A stretch of 64,000 bases of DNA from Microbacterium abyssi (GCF_015277895.1 NZ_CP063815.1:1736001-1800000); one strand, 5' to 3'; positions 50,135 to 59,138 are shown, numbered from the stretch's first letter. A program made the numbers and translations. Notes: a model not told the origin generated them from the sequence alone.

Positions 50135-52132
50135 ATGGCAACCGCCACGAATGTCGAAGCGACCGCCGTAAACACCATCGAGTGGCTCTCCGCTCCGGGC
50201 ACCGCCATCGTCGTCCCCGTCTATCAGCGTCAGTACCGCTGGGACATCGGCGGATGCGAACGACTCCTCGCCGACATCCGCGCGGTGGCCGGTGAGGACG
50301 ACACGCACCGCCATTTCATCGGGTCGATCCTCTCTGCGCAGGATTCGGCCGAGACCGATCTGATCCTCATCGACGGTCAGCAGCGCATCACGACGCTCAT
50401 GCTGCTGGTGGCGGCACTGCACCACGCCGTCCGGGACGCGGATGCGGAGATGGCCGCGGAGCTCGAGCGGGTGCTCGTGCGCGCCGACGATGCTTCGCGC
50501 ACAAAGCTGCGTCCGCACGACGCCTGGGCGCACCTCTACGAGTCGGTCGTGCTGGATCGCCGCGACGACGTGGAGCGGGAGTCGCGCTTCGACGACAACT
50601 ACGCGTTCTTCCGCAGCCAGGTGCATGCCGACGAGGCGCCGCGGATCTGGCGCGGCCTGCAGCGCCTCGAGCACGTGTCGATCACCCTCGGTGCCCAGGC
50701 GAACGCGCAGCAGATCTTCGAGAGCCTGAACTCCACGGGCGAGCCTCTTCGCGATCACGAGCTCATCCACAATTACATCCTGATGGGGCTCACGCACGCC
50801 GAGCAGCTCGACGTGGAGTCGCGCTTCTGGCTTCCGATCGAGCAGCACACCGGCGAGATGATCGGCGCGTTCTGGCGCCACTACCTCGTCATGACGACCG
50901 GTCGAGAGGTCACAGCCGACGGCGAGCATGGCGTGTACGCCGCGTTTCGGCGCTCGTTCCCCAATGTCGACGTCGCACATCTGCAATCCGATGCTGAGGT
51001 CTGGCGACACTACGCCGAGATCTACGGCATCCTGCTCGATCCGTCGCACGAGCCGGACGATGAGATCCGCGCCCAGCTGGGATACATCAACACGTTCGGC
51101 CGGGCGGCCTATCCCCTCGTGATGCGCGCCTACAGCGATCACGCGCGCGGGCTGATCTCACGCGCGGAGTTCATCGAGACGCTCGAGTGGACGCAGGCGC
51201 TGTACCTGCGCCGAGCACTTGCGGGCCTGCCCGCCGAGCGTCTGATCGCGCGGCTGTGCCGGGCGCGTGCAGAGGGCCGCGACGCGCTGATGCGCGCGTT
51301 CGCCCGCATCACGCCGTCGGACGAGCGTGTCAGCGCGGTGCTGAAGTACGTCGAGCTTCCCCATGCCGCCTATGTGCTGGGGCGCCTCGAGAGCGTCGAC
51401 GACACGTCCGAGTTCGACGTCGAGCACATCGTGCCGCTCCTGCCGGGCGAAGCCTGGTCCGGCGACGGATCGCGCCGGTGGAGCGAGTACAGCGAGGACG
51501 AGCAGAATAGCCACCGCGCTCTGACCCCGACCCTCGGAAACCTCACCCTTCTCGAACAGGGCCTCACCGAGCGGGTGTTCGGGGCGGCGTTCCCCGACAA
51601 GCAGGCCGGCGCGTACGCACGCAGTGCAGTCGACGAGACGCGCGCCCTCGTGGACGTCCCAGCCTGGGGCACAGCGGCGATCACGGAGCGCACCGTGCGG
51701 CTCGCAGCATCCCTGCTGCGGATCTGGGCGCGTCCTGCGCTTCCGGAGATCGACGACGACGGCCTCACGCCCGTGCTGGATGCCGTGCGCCGTCGCGGGT
51801 GGCCGGCGGGATGGGACCGCGAGTTCGACTACGTCGAGTACCGGGGCGAGCACTGGGAGGTCAAGGACGTCCGGGCGCTGTTCAATCGCGTGTTCCGTCG
51901 CGCCTGGACCGACGACCGCGACGCGGCGCTCAGGTACAGCGCGGCGCACGGCGGGCCGATCTACTCCGAGATGGCGTGGAAGGGCCAGTGGGACGCCCTG
52001 GACGACGAGAACTTCCTCTACATGGGATGGGATTCGAACTACATGATGAACGCCCTGCAGGGCGTGCTCGAGGAGTCGGGCATCTCCGCGGAGGTCTTCG
52101 TGAAGTACTCCTACATCGGGAACGTGATGTGA
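50135..52132 (+). CDS. DUF262 (GmrSD-like) nuclease-family protein
   Basis: 665-residue protein of the DUF262/DUF1524 type, the family of modification-dependent and anti-phage endonucleases such as GmrSD, BrxU and SspE. The N-terminal ParB-like domain has PVYQRQYRWD (about 28-37) and the nucleotide-hydrolysing DGQQRITTL at 80-88. The HNH-like domain has FDVEHIVPL with His 431 and LGNLTLLEQGL with Asn 469. A further C-terminal domain of about 110 residues (WEVKDVRALFNRVF to the end) is present. It is the first gene of a two-gene unit; the next overlaps it as TGATG. Base composition is like its neighbours. Confidence 0.8.
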   Translation: MATATNVEATAVNTIEWLSAPGTAIVVPVYQRQYRWDIGGCERLLADIRAVAGEDDTHRHFIGSILSAQDSAETDLILIDGQQRITTLMLLVAALHHAVRDADAEMAAELERVLVRADDASRTKLRPHDAWAHLYESVVLDRRDDVERESRFDDNYAFFRSQVHADEAPRIWRGLQRLEHVSITLGAQANAQQIFESLNSTGEPLRDHELIHNYILMGLTHAEQLDVESRFWLPIEQHTGEMIGAFWRHYLVMTTGREVTADGEHGVYAAFRRSFPNVDVAHLQSDAEVWRHYAEIYGILLDPSHEPDDEIRAQLGYINTFGRAAYPLVMRAYSDHARGLISRAEFIETLEWTQALYLRRALAGLPAERLIARLCRARAEGRDALMRAFARITPSDERVSAVLKYVELPHAAYVLGRLESVDDTSEFDVEHIVPLLPGEAWSGDGSRRWSEYSEDEQNSHRALTPTLGNLTLLEQGLTERVFGAAFPDKQAGAYARSAVDETRALVDVPAWGTAAITERTVRLAASLLRIWARPALPEIDDDGLTPVLDAVRRRGWPAGWDREFDYVEYRGEHWEVKDVRALFNRVFRRAWTDDRDAALRYSAAHGGPIYSEMAWKGQWDALDDENFLYMGWDSNYMMNALQGVLEESGISAEVFVKYSYIGNVM

Positions 52133-52392
52133 TGCGGCAAGATGTTCCCGTGGATCTGACCTTCGATGAGATCGCGCTGAGCTGGGACGACGATGCTCCC
52201 CTCGAGTGCGAATGCGATCACGGCGATGACGAGGCGTATGCGCCATGCGGTCGCCGGGCGAAGTGGCGCGTGACGATCGACTGCACGTGCGGCGAGGATC
52301 ACCCGCGGACCGTGGAGCTGCTGTGCACCAAGTGCCTTCGCACAGCGCGCAAGGACCTCGGCGACGAGGCCATCACGGCGCGTCCGCTGTGA
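52132..52392 (+). CDS. Small Cys-rich zinc-binding protein coupled to DUF262
   Basis: Eighty-six-residue protein of no family I recognise. It has seven cysteines and two histidines in two clusters: Cys 26, 28, His 30 and Cys 39, then Cys 51, 53, His 57, Cys 65 and 68 (CECDH...CG and CTCGEDH...CTKC), which could bind two zinc ions. The first 22 residues are acidic. ATG 52132 shares a base with the DUF262 stop, so the proteins are made together. Its last 20 bases overlap the convergent cyclodeaminase gene. It may be a partner or a regulator of the nuclease. Confidence 0.65.
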   Translation: MRQDVPVDLTFDEIALSWDDDAPLECECDHGDDEAYAPCGRRAKWRVTIDCTCGEDHPRTVELLCTKCLRTARKDLGDEAITARPL

Positions 52393-53002
52393 AGTGCGCC
52401 GAGATCTGTTCGGCGATCGCCGCCGCCCCCTTCTTCGCAACCGTCACGAGTTCGTGAATCGCCTGTGATTCCGAGACTGCGGATGTCGATGCACCGTGCT
52501 TCCGAGCCGTCTGCAGATTCGCGAGGATGTTGACCGAAGCACCAGCGATGCCGGCGGTGAGCGCTTCTGCCGCGACGGCGAGATCCGCCCTGAGCGACGG
52601 CTTTCCGATCTCGGCGAGCAGGACGAGCTCGGGCAGCAGGCGCATGCCCGCTTCACCCAGTGCCGCCGACGATCGGGCGGCCACGAGCGCCGCGTCCCGG
52701 ACACGGCGGCCCCGTTCCGGATCGTCAGCGGGTATGGCGAGAGCGGCACCGAACTCGGCTGATCTGACGCCGTCCTCCTCGGCGGCTTTCAGCGCCGCCG
52801 CGCGGTGAGCGACGAGTCGCGCGGCACATTCCGTCGCGCGCACATCATCGGGGGTGTACTCGGCGACCATGCCCAGCAGAGCGGATGCCAGGCCGACCAT
52901 GACTCCGCACGCCGCCCCTCCTCCCGGCGCGCCGCTCGGCTGCGCGAGTTCGGCAAGCCATGTCGAAAGCGGCGCGGACGTCGGCACGCGGGAATCGTCC
53001 AT
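52373..53002 (-). CDS. Cyclodeaminase/cyclohydrolase family protein
   Basis: 209-residue helical protein of the FTCD_C family (formiminotetrahydrofolate cyclodeaminase / methenyl-THF cyclohydrolase). It has LAQPSGAPGGGAACGVMVGLASALLGMV at the N-terminus, where the GGG motif lines the folate site, and a long helical bundle ending in HELVTVAKKG. The reaction cannot be assigned without partner genes; a one-carbon folate step is the family expectation. ATG 53002 is chosen because TAGTGT lies seven bases upstream; a GTG three codons earlier is open. Its 3' end overlaps the small Cys-rich gene by 20 bases. Confidence 0.8.
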   Translation of the reverse strand: MDDSRVPTSAPLSTWLAELAQPSGAPGGGAACGVMVGLASALLGMVAEYTPDDVRATECAARLVAHRAAALKAAEEDGVRSAEFGAALAIPADDPERGRRVRDAALVAARSSAALGEAGMRLLPELVLLAEIGKPSLRADLAVAAEALTAGIAGASVNILANLQTARKHGASTSAVSESQAIHELVTVAKKGAAAIAEQISAHFTADAP

Positions 53003-53035
53003 GCGGGCCACACTATCGAGCCCAGGATCTATCGG

Positions 53036-53109
53036 TAGGGCGGGCGGGACTTGAACCCGCGATCGTTGGGTTATGAGCCCACTGCCTTCACCAGCTTGGC
53101 CACCGCCCC
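53036..53109 (-). tRNA. tRNA with CAT anticodon (elongator Met or Ile2)
   Basis: Seventy-four-base cloverleaf on the minus strand: acceptor GGGGCGG with CCGCCCT, anticodon stem GTGGG/CCCAA-like around CTCATAA, T-arm GGGTTCAAGTCCC. CAT can be elongator methionine or, after lysidine modification, isoleucine. The first pair is G-U, not the C-A mismatch of an initiator, so it is not initiator Met. Confidence 0.85.
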
Positions 53110-53122
53110 TAGCGCGTCCACT

Positions 53123-53662
53123 CTATCCGAGCCGCACGGCGTCCTCGTGCGTGCGCAGGTGCTCGTGGTAGATCTCCGCATTGCGGACGAGGTCCGCGCG
53201 CTCCTCCTCGGTGAGCTCACGGCGGATCTTCGCCGGCACGCCTGCCACGAGCGAGCCGTCCGGGATCTCGGTGCCGCCCAGGATGACGGCACCGCCGGCG
53301 ATGAGGCATCCGCGGCCGATCACGGCGCCGCTGAGGATCACGGAGCCCATTCCGATCAGCGAGCCGTCGCCGATCGTGCAGCCGTGCACGACGGCGTTGT
53401 GTCCGATCGAGACGTCCTCACCGATCACGACGCCGTGCCCGCTGTCGACGTGCACCGAGACGTTGTCCTGGACGTTGCTGCCACGACCGAGCACGATGCC
53501 GGCGGAGTCGCCGCGCAGCACAGCGTTGTACCACACGCTGGATCCTGCTTCCAGGACGACGTCTCCGACCACCCGCGCACCGTCGGCGACGAACGCGTCG
53601 TCCGCGATGCTCGGGGTCTTGTTCGCGAGGGCCAGGACGGATGCCGACGAGGAGATGCTCAT
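53123..53662 (-). CDS. Gamma carbonic anhydrase family protein
   Basis: 179-residue left-handed beta-helix (hexapeptide repeat) protein of the gamma-CA/YrdA/PaaY type. The metal-binding histidines are present: His 71 (VSVHVD), His 88 and His 93 (IGHNAVVHG). Many family members bind metal but are weak or inactive as carbonic anhydrases, so true CO2 hydration is unproven. GDSAGIVLGRGSNVQDN is a conserved region. TAGTCT lies six bases before ATG 53662, so translation is probably leaderless. It lies beside dps, divergently. Confidence 0.88.
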   Translation of the reverse strand: MSISSSASVLALANKTPSIADDAFVADGARVVGDVVLEAGSSVWYNAVLRGDSAGIVLGRGSNVQDNVSVHVDSGHGVVIGEDVSIGHNAVVHGCTIGDGSLIGMGSVILSGAVIGRGCLIAGGAVILGGTEIPDGSLVAGVPAKIRRELTEEERADLVRNAEIYHEHLRTHEDAVRLG

Positions 53663-53696
53663 GAGGTGAGACTATCCTGACTTCCCCGTCATTCCG

Positions 53697-53719
53697 CGGA
53701 TTATCGGGGTGATAAGCCG
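53697..53719. promoter_or_regulatory. Possible operator upstream of dps
   Basis: CGGATTATC (53697-53705) and GATAAGCCG (53711-53719) form an inverted repeat with one mismatch and a five-base spacer, in the dps to carbonic-anhydrase gap. The regulator is unknown. Confidence 0.4.
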
Positions 53720-53803
53720 AGCCTCAGCTTGCTTGCGGAATGTGCGAGCCTGAGTACCGTTGTATCCATCAGGCACCGAAAACGCCGTACTGGAGGAATA
53801 ACC

Positions 53804-54289
53804 ATGAGCAAGGCGCAGACCGTTTCCACCACCGCCAGCGACCCGACCGTGGCAGCTGCCGCGGCACAGTTCCTCTCCCCCGTCGTTTTGGGCCTCCAGG
53901 CCCTGACGATCAACACGAAGCAGGCGCACTGGCACGTCCGCGGCGCGAACTTCGTCGGCGTGCACGAGCTGTTCGACACGATCGTCGCTCACGCCGGTGA
54001 CTTCGCGGACACCGCCGCGGAGCGCATCGTCGCTCTCGGCCTCCCGATCGACGCCCGTGTGAAGGCTGTCGCAGAGAAGGGCGCCGCATCCGCAGTTCCC
54101 GCCGGCTTCACCCAGTCGGGCGAGCTGATCCGCAACGTGATCGCCGACATCGATGCGATCCTCGTCGACACGAAGGCTGCGATCGACGGCCTCGACGAGG
54201 TAGACCTCACCAGCCAGGACGTCGCGATCGAGATCATGCGCGGGCTCGAGAAGGACCGCTGGTTCCTGCTTGCGCACGTCGCCGAGTAA
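53804..54289 (+). CDS. dps: Dps-family ferritin-like DNA-protection protein
   Basis: 161-residue Dps that stores iron and protects DNA from oxidants, as a 12-mer. The ferroxidase residues at the subunit interface are present: His 42 in KQAHWHVRG, His 54 in VHELFD, Asp 69 and Glu 73 in FADTAAERI. A short tail of about 20 residues precedes the first helix. GGAGG lies before ATG 53804. An 18-base-pair terminator closes it as a single-gene unit. A palindrome about 100 bases upstream is a candidate operator. Confidence 0.93.
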   Translation: MSKAQTVSTTASDPTVAAAAAQFLSPVVLGLQALTINTKQAHWHVRGANFVGVHELFDTIVAHAGDFADTAAERIVALGLPIDARVKAVAEKGAASAVPAGFTQSGELIRNVIADIDAILVDTKAAIDGLDEVDLTSQDVAIEIMRGLEKDRWFLLAHVAE

Positions 54290-54297
54290 CCACCTCC

Positions 54298-54337
54298 AGC
54301 GATGGGGCACCGGGATCCGTCCCGGTGCCCCATCGCT
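54298..54337 (+). terminator. Very strong terminator of dps
   Basis: Perfect 18-base arms, AGCGATGGGGCACCGGGA (54298-54315) and TCCCGGTGCCCCATCGCT (54320-54337), with loop TCCG, 8 bases after the dps stop. Confidence 0.9.
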
Positions 54338-54407
54338 GTGTCAACCTGGGCCACCGACACTCGCACATCGTTGCGCATGCGAACCTTCAACCTCAGGGTG
54401 AAGCAGA

Positions 54408-55886
54408 TCAGGCGCAGTGCGTGAGACGCCCTCCGAGCAGCGTCGCCGCCACGGGCATGCTCCGGAGCGTCGTCATGGATGCCGTTCGCGGATCGGCGCC
54501 GCACAGCACCAGATCCGCCCGCTCACCGGGGCGCACCTCGCCGCGCACGCTGGCCGCCAGCGCCTCATCGAGCGTGAGCCGCTCCTCGGGATGCCAGGGA
54601 TCCCGCTCATCGTCGGTGCGGTGCACGGCCGCGGCGATCGCCTGCCACGGATCCAGCGGCGCCACCGGGGCATCCGACCCCAAGCGCAGCGCGGCGCCGG
54701 CTCGCAGCAGCGACGCCATGGGGTAGCCGAGAGCCGTCTGATGGGCCCAGTAGCCGTCCACCAGGTCACGGTCGTCGAGTGCGTGCTGAGGCTGCACGCT
54801 CGCCGCGAGCCCGAGGCGGGCGATCCGCGCGATGTCCGCGTGTCTGACGAGCTGCGCGTGCTCGATCGTTCCCGTGGCCCCGGTCGCGGTCACGGCGTCG
54901 AGCGCCGAGGAGACGGCGCGGTCCCCTATCGCGTGCACCGCGACTCCGAGGCCGGCGCCGACCGCTTGCGTCAGCAGCTCGATGAGGTCCTCGGGCGACA
55001 CGTTCATCACGCCGAAGTCCGTGTCATCACCGGGATACGGGTGCGAGCATGCAGCAGTCCGCGTTCCGAGTGAGCCATCGGTGATCACCTTGAGCGGTCC
55101 CATCCGCACGAGCTCACCGGCACCGGCCAGCGCCTCACCCGTCCTCAGTCCCTCGGCGATCGCCCGCGTCAGGTCCGACAGGTAGACCGCGAACTCCACC
55201 CGCTGCGACCCGAATCCGCCATCCACCCGACGCGCCCAGGACTCGGCGTTCCAGGCCATGTCGAAATCGACGATGCCGGTCACACCACGCGCAGCAGCAG
55301 CGGTCCCTGCGGCGGCCACCGCACGGTCGCCGTGCGCCGTCTCGACGGCGTTCAGCCGCTTGGAGATCTCGAACGCATCCTCTTCGCGCAGCATCCCGTC
55401 GGGCGACGAGAACCCCTCGCGCCGCAGCGCGGCCGAGTTCAGCCACACGCTGTGGACGTCTGCGTTGATCAGATACGTCGGCGCACCGCCGGTGGCGGCA
55501 TCCAGCGTCTCGAGTGACGGCGCATCCGGCCAGAGCGCGTCACGGAAGCCGGTTCCGACTCGGCGGCCGTCCGGGAGTGCCGCGACGGACGACATGCGGG
55601 CCGCGGCCTCGGCCGCCGACGACACCTGACCGAGCTGCTCGCGCTCGGACGCCAGTGCCCACTGGATCGTGTGCACGTGGTTGTCCCACAGCCCGGGAAC
55701 GATCCACGCGCCGTCGCCCTCGAGCACGAGTCCTGTCGTGCGCAGCGCTCCGGCCGGGGCGATGTCGATGATCCGATCACCGTCGAGATGGATGTCCACG
55801 GGCTCCGAATCCGCGAGATGCTCGCGCCCGGGCCCGGCGATGCGGACTCCTCGAACCGCCGCGACGGCGTCCCCGACAGCCGTCAT
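54408..55886 (-). CDS. Amidohydrolase family protein (YtcJ-like)
   Basis: 492-residue metal-dependent hydrolase of the amidohydrolase_3/YtcJ group. The metal site is seen in WDNHVHT at the start of the barrel, VAVHAIGDRAV and GTIEHAQLV, and GSDAPVAPLDPW in the last ligand. A beta-sandwich wraps the ends (IVPGLWD and ERADLVLCGAD). The substrate is not predictable. ATG 55886 overlaps the stop of the PaiB-like gene (ATGA), so the two are translated together. Confidence 0.85.
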   Translation of the reverse strand: MTAVGDAVAAVRGVRIAGPGREHLADSEPVDIHLDGDRIIDIAPAGALRTTGLVLEGDGAWIVPGLWDNHVHTIQWALASEREQLGQVSSAAEAAARMSSVAALPDGRRVGTGFRDALWPDAPSLETLDAATGGAPTYLINADVHSVWLNSAALRREGFSSPDGMLREEDAFEISKRLNAVETAHGDRAVAAAGTAAAARGVTGIVDFDMAWNAESWARRVDGGFGSQRVEFAVYLSDLTRAIAEGLRTGEALAGAGELVRMGPLKVITDGSLGTRTAACSHPYPGDDTDFGVMNVSPEDLIELLTQAVGAGLGVAVHAIGDRAVSSALDAVTATGATGTIEHAQLVRHADIARIARLGLAASVQPQHALDDRDLVDGYWAHQTALGYPMASLLRAGAALRLGSDAPVAPLDPWQAIAAAVHRTDDERDPWHPEERLTLDEALAASVRGEVRPGERADLVLCGADPRTASMTTLRSMPVAATLLGGRLTHCA

Positions 55887-56527
55887 GCCGTTCGTCCCGG
55901 ACGAGCATTCTGCGCCCTGCGCATCTCAGCGGCGAGGGCGGGATTCGCGTACACGCCGTCGCCCTGCAGCTCGGCGATGACGTTCTCGACAGTCGCGGCA
56001 TCCTTGTTCTGGCTCAGCTTCCGCTTGGCCACCACGCGCGTCGGCGTGAGCCGGAAGCCGACTGTTCCGGCAGCGAGCCGTCGCACGAATGCCTCGTCGT
56101 TCGGGCGCTCCCACATGAGGCGCGGATCCGCCATCCGGCCTTCGAAACGCTCGACCAGCCGGTCGAGTACCCGCAGATTCTCCTCATCGCTGAGGATCTC
56201 GGGCACCCCGGCGAGGTGCACCGCGATGTAGTTCCACGTCGGCACAGCCTGGGTGTCCGGGCCATACCAGCCCGGCGATACATAACCGTGCGGCCCCTGG
56301 AACACCACGAGCAGCTCGCGCTCCCCCATGCCGTGGATCAGGTCGTCCGGGCGCCCCACGTGCCCCACTATCGTGAGGTCGTCGCGGTCCTCGTCGAGCA
56401 TCATCACGTAGTGCGACGCGACCTGGCCCTCGTCGGCGGCGCTGACGATCGTCGCCCACGGATTCTGCTCGATCACGCGGCGCATCTCCGCGACATCGGC
56501 CAAGGTGAAGCTGGGGTTCTGGCGCAT
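55883..56527 (-). CDS. FMN-binding negative transcriptional regulator (PaiB-like)
   Basis: 214-residue split-barrel protein of the PaiB family, named from Bacillus subtilis PaiB, which affects protease and sporulation genes. NPWATIVSAAD and GGPDDLIH-like residues (GHVGRPDDLIH), FQGPHGYVSPGWYG and TWNYIAVHLAG match the family. Many members bind FMN or haem and may be enzymes, not regulators. TAGGCT lies six bases before ATG 56527, indicating a leaderless message. It forms a two-gene unit with the amidohydrolase. Confidence 0.85.
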   Translation of the reverse strand: MRQNPSFTLADVAEMRRVIEQNPWATIVSAADEGQVASHYVMMLDEDRDDLTIVGHVGRPDDLIHGMGERELLVVFQGPHGYVSPGWYGPDTQAVPTWNYIAVHLAGVPEILSDEENLRVLDRLVERFEGRMADPRLMWERPNDEAFVRRLAAGTVGFRLTPTRVVAKRKLSQNKDAATVENVIAELQGDGVYANPALAAEMRRAQNARPGRTA

Positions 56528-56565
56528 CCCCTCAGCCTACGACGGCGCGCTCGGCGTCGGCGCGC

Positions 56566-58056
56566 TCAGGGCCTGCGCTGTGCCGGCCGGACGACCGGGA
56601 TCGTCTCGGTCTTCCATTCCTCCCAGCCGGGTGTCCCCGCCATGAACTCATCGACCTCGTCGCGGGTGGCTCGCAGCTTGGGATCGTTCTTCAGATACTG
56701 CTTCGTCTCGCGCGCCACCAGGCCGGACAGCACCAGCAGGCCGATGAGGTTCGGGAACGCCATCAACCCGTTCATCGCATCCGAGAACGCCCACACGACG
56801 CCGAGCTGCACCGTGCAGCCGATGAAGACGACGAGCGAGAAGATGACGCGGAACGGCATGACCGCGCGCCGCCCGAGCAGGCGCTCGATATTGCGCTCGC
56901 CGTAGTACGACCATCCGAGGATCGTGGAGCCTGCGAACAGCACGAGCCCGATCGTCACGATGATGTGACCCCAGTTCCCCGGCAGACCATGCGAGAACGC
57001 CTCGGCGGTCATGAGCGCCGGACTGATCTGCTCGTTCGTCTCCGGATCGATCTGGTTCCAGGTACCGGTGGCGATGATCACCAGCCCCGTGCAACTGACG
57101 ACGATGATCGTGTCGATGAAGGTCTGCGTCATGGACACCAGCCCCTGACGCACCGGATGGCTCGTCTTGGCCGCCGCCGCCGCGATCGCGGCGGATCCCA
57201 TGCCCGACTCGTTCGAGAAGATTCCGCGTGCCACGCCGAACTGCACGGCGATGATGATCGCCGAACCTGCAAAGCCGCCCACGGCGCTGGTGCCGGTGAA
57301 CGCTTCGGTGAAGATCTGCGCGAATGCGCCGGGAAGCTCGCCGACGTTCGCGATGAGGATGTAGATCGCCCCGAGCACGTAGAAGACGATCATGATCGGG
57401 ACGAGGCCGGCCGTCACGCGACCGATCGACTTGATGCCGCCCACCAGCACGCTCAGCGCGAAGACCGTGAGGACGATGCCGGTCACCCAGGTGGGCACGT
57501 TGAAACTCGACTCGAGGTTCGTCGCGATCGAGTTGCCCTGGGTCATGTTGCCGATGCCGAAGCAGGCGATGACGGCGAAGATGGCGAACGAGAGTCCGAG
57601 GACCTTGCCGAGCGGACCCCGGATGCCGCGTTCGAGGTAGTACTGCGGACCGCCGCTCTTCTCACCGGCGGAATCCGTGGTGCGGAAGCGCACGCCGAGG
57701 AACGCCTCCGAGTACTTCGATGCCATGCCGAGCAGACCCGTGACCCACATCCAGAACAGCGCACCCGGTCCGCCGATGCCGATCGCCGTCGCGACGCCGA
57801 CGATGTTGCCCGTGCCGACCGTCGCGGCCAGGGCTGTCGTCAGCGCCTGGAACTGCGAGATGTCGCCGTCGGACCCGGGGTCCTTCCGGGTGAAGAGGCC
57901 GAGGCGCAGGGCGGAGCCGAGGCGCAGGAACTGCAGGCCCCCCAGTCTGATCGTCAGATAGAGGCCGGTCCCGAGCAGGAGGGGTATGAGGAACCAGGGG
58001 CCCCAGATCCATCCGCTGAAAGTCTCAAGCGCGCTCTGCAGTCCGGTGAGGTCCAT
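56566..58056 (-). CDS. Alanine/glycine:cation symporter (AGCS) family protein
   Basis: 496-residue secondary transporter of the AGCS family that takes up alanine or glycine with Na+ or H+. It has about 10-11 transmembrane helices, beginning FLIPLLLGTGLYLTIRLGGLQ minus its last residue, and the family phrases TALAATVGTGNIVGVATAI, PGALFWMW and RGIFSNESGMGSAA. No PEP or ATP domain is attached. AGGAG lies eight bases before ATG 58056. No riboswitch is visible in the short upstream gap. D- or L-alanine uptake would fit cell-wall metabolism but is not shown. Confidence 0.9.
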   Translation of the reverse strand: MDLTGLQSALETFSGWIWGPWFLIPLLLGTGLYLTIRLGGLQFLRLGSALRLGLFTRKDPGSDGDISQFQALTTALAATVGTGNIVGVATAIGIGGPGALFWMWVTGLLGMASKYSEAFLGVRFRTTDSAGEKSGGPQYYLERGIRGPLGKVLGLSFAIFAVIACFGIGNMTQGNSIATNLESSFNVPTWVTGIVLTVFALSVLVGGIKSIGRVTAGLVPIMIVFYVLGAIYILIANVGELPGAFAQIFTEAFTGTSAVGGFAGSAIIIAVQFGVARGIFSNESGMGSAAIAAAAAKTSHPVRQGLVSMTQTFIDTIIVVSCTGLVIIATGTWNQIDPETNEQISPALMTAEAFSHGLPGNWGHIIVTIGLVLFAGSTILGWSYYGERNIERLLGRRAVMPFRVIFSLVVFIGCTVQLGVVWAFSDAMNGLMAFPNLIGLLVLSGLVARETKQYLKNDPKLRATRDEVDEFMAGTPGWEEWKTETIPVVRPAQRRP

Positions 58057-58102
58057 ACATGCTCCTGTCTCTGCGTCGGTGCAGTCGATGGAACAACACT
58101 AG

Positions 58103-59119
58103 TCACGCCTGGCAGCGCGGACACCAGTACAGCTTGCGCGCACCGAGCTCTTCGAGCACGATCTCGGTGCCGCACACCCGGCACGGGAGACCTGCGCGGT
58201 GGTAGACCCAGTGGCGGTCGTCGCGGCTCGCCATCGCCGCACGGTAGTCGGCCGGGGACAGGTCGTCCATGGTCATCATCTGGCCGGTCTCGACCCCGAT
58301 GGCCAGCAGCCGCACCCAGTCGTGCCACAACTGGCGCACGATGTCCTCCGGCACGGCCTTGCCCGGCGTGTGCGGATTCAGGCGCGCCCTGTACAGCATC
58401 TCGGCGCGGTACACGTTGCCGATGCCGCTGACGACGGACTGGTCCATCAGCAGCAGCGCGATCGCCGTGCCCTTCTTGCGCACGGCGTGGACGAACCGCT
58501 CCTCGTTCTCAGCCGGGTCGCCGACGAGAGGGTCGGGTCCGAGCTTCGCCACGGTGGCGAGCATCTCGTCGGGAGTCTGCAGCACGCACGCCGTGGGCCC
58601 GCGGAGGTCGGCGGCGGTGATGTCGGTCATCAGGCGCAGCCGTACCTGCCCGACTATCGGAGGGGGCCACTCGGACCCTTCGTCCTCCAGTCCCCTGGTC
58701 TGCTCCGACATGCGCACGTGCACGCGGGTGCGCCGCGGCGCGCCGATCGAGGTGAGAGAGTTCTCGCCCGCGTCGTCCAGGATCGGCGCGCCGTCGAAGC
58801 CCGCGGCATCCAGATCGGTGCCGCGCTGGTTCGTCTGTCCCATCCGGCCGTTCGCCGAGGCGATGGTCGGGTCGAGCAGGATCTCCCCCGCGAAGTCCCA
58901 GGCGCCGTAGAGCCCGAGATGCACCCGCAGCCAGAGGTCGCCCTCGGCCTCGAGGAACATCTGCTTGCCGACGGCCTTGACGCTCACGGCCTCGCGGCCG
59001 TCGAGGATCGCGGCGCCCTCCGCGAACCGGCCCTGCGGACTCGACGCACTCAGGGTCTTGCCGACGAAGTTCCGGTCGAACTGGCGGGCGATCCGATGTA
59101 CGGAGTGTCCCTCAGGCAT
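58103..59119 (-). CDS. nei: Fpg/Nei family DNA glycosylase (Nei-like)
   Basis: 338-residue base-excision repair enzyme with the N-terminal catalytic PEGHSVHR (Pro 2 and Glu 3, after removal of Met), a helix-two-turn-helix with VVSGIGNVYRAEMLY, and a C-terminal zinc finger CRVCG...YWCPRC. It belongs to the actinobacterial Nei2-like group, which removes oxidised pyrimidines. It is longer than Fpg because of an insertion with basic and acidic patches between about 150 and 180. ATG 59119 lies 19 bases after rpiB on the same strand, so the two are probably co-transcribed. Confidence 0.88.
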   Translation of the reverse strand: MPEGHSVHRIARQFDRNFVGKTLSASSPQGRFAEGAAILDGREAVSVKAVGKQMFLEAEGDLWLRVHLGLYGAWDFAGEILLDPTIASANGRMGQTNQRGTDLDAAGFDGAPILDDAGENSLTSIGAPRRTRVHVRMSEQTRGLEDEGSEWPPPIVGQVRLRLMTDITAADLRGPTACVLQTPDEMLATVAKLGPDPLVGDPAENEERFVHAVRKKGTAIALLLMDQSVVSGIGNVYRAEMLYRARLNPHTPGKAVPEDIVRQLWHDWVRLLAIGVETGQMMTMDDLSPADYRAAMASRDDRHWVYHRAGLPCRVCGTEIVLEELGARKLYWCPRCQA

Positions 59120-59138
59120 GTCAGCGTCCTCGGGCGTC

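Noticed and set aside
58057..58102. Glycine riboswitch before the AGCS symporter
   Set aside because: The gap to the next gene is too short for an aptamer and no such pattern is visible.
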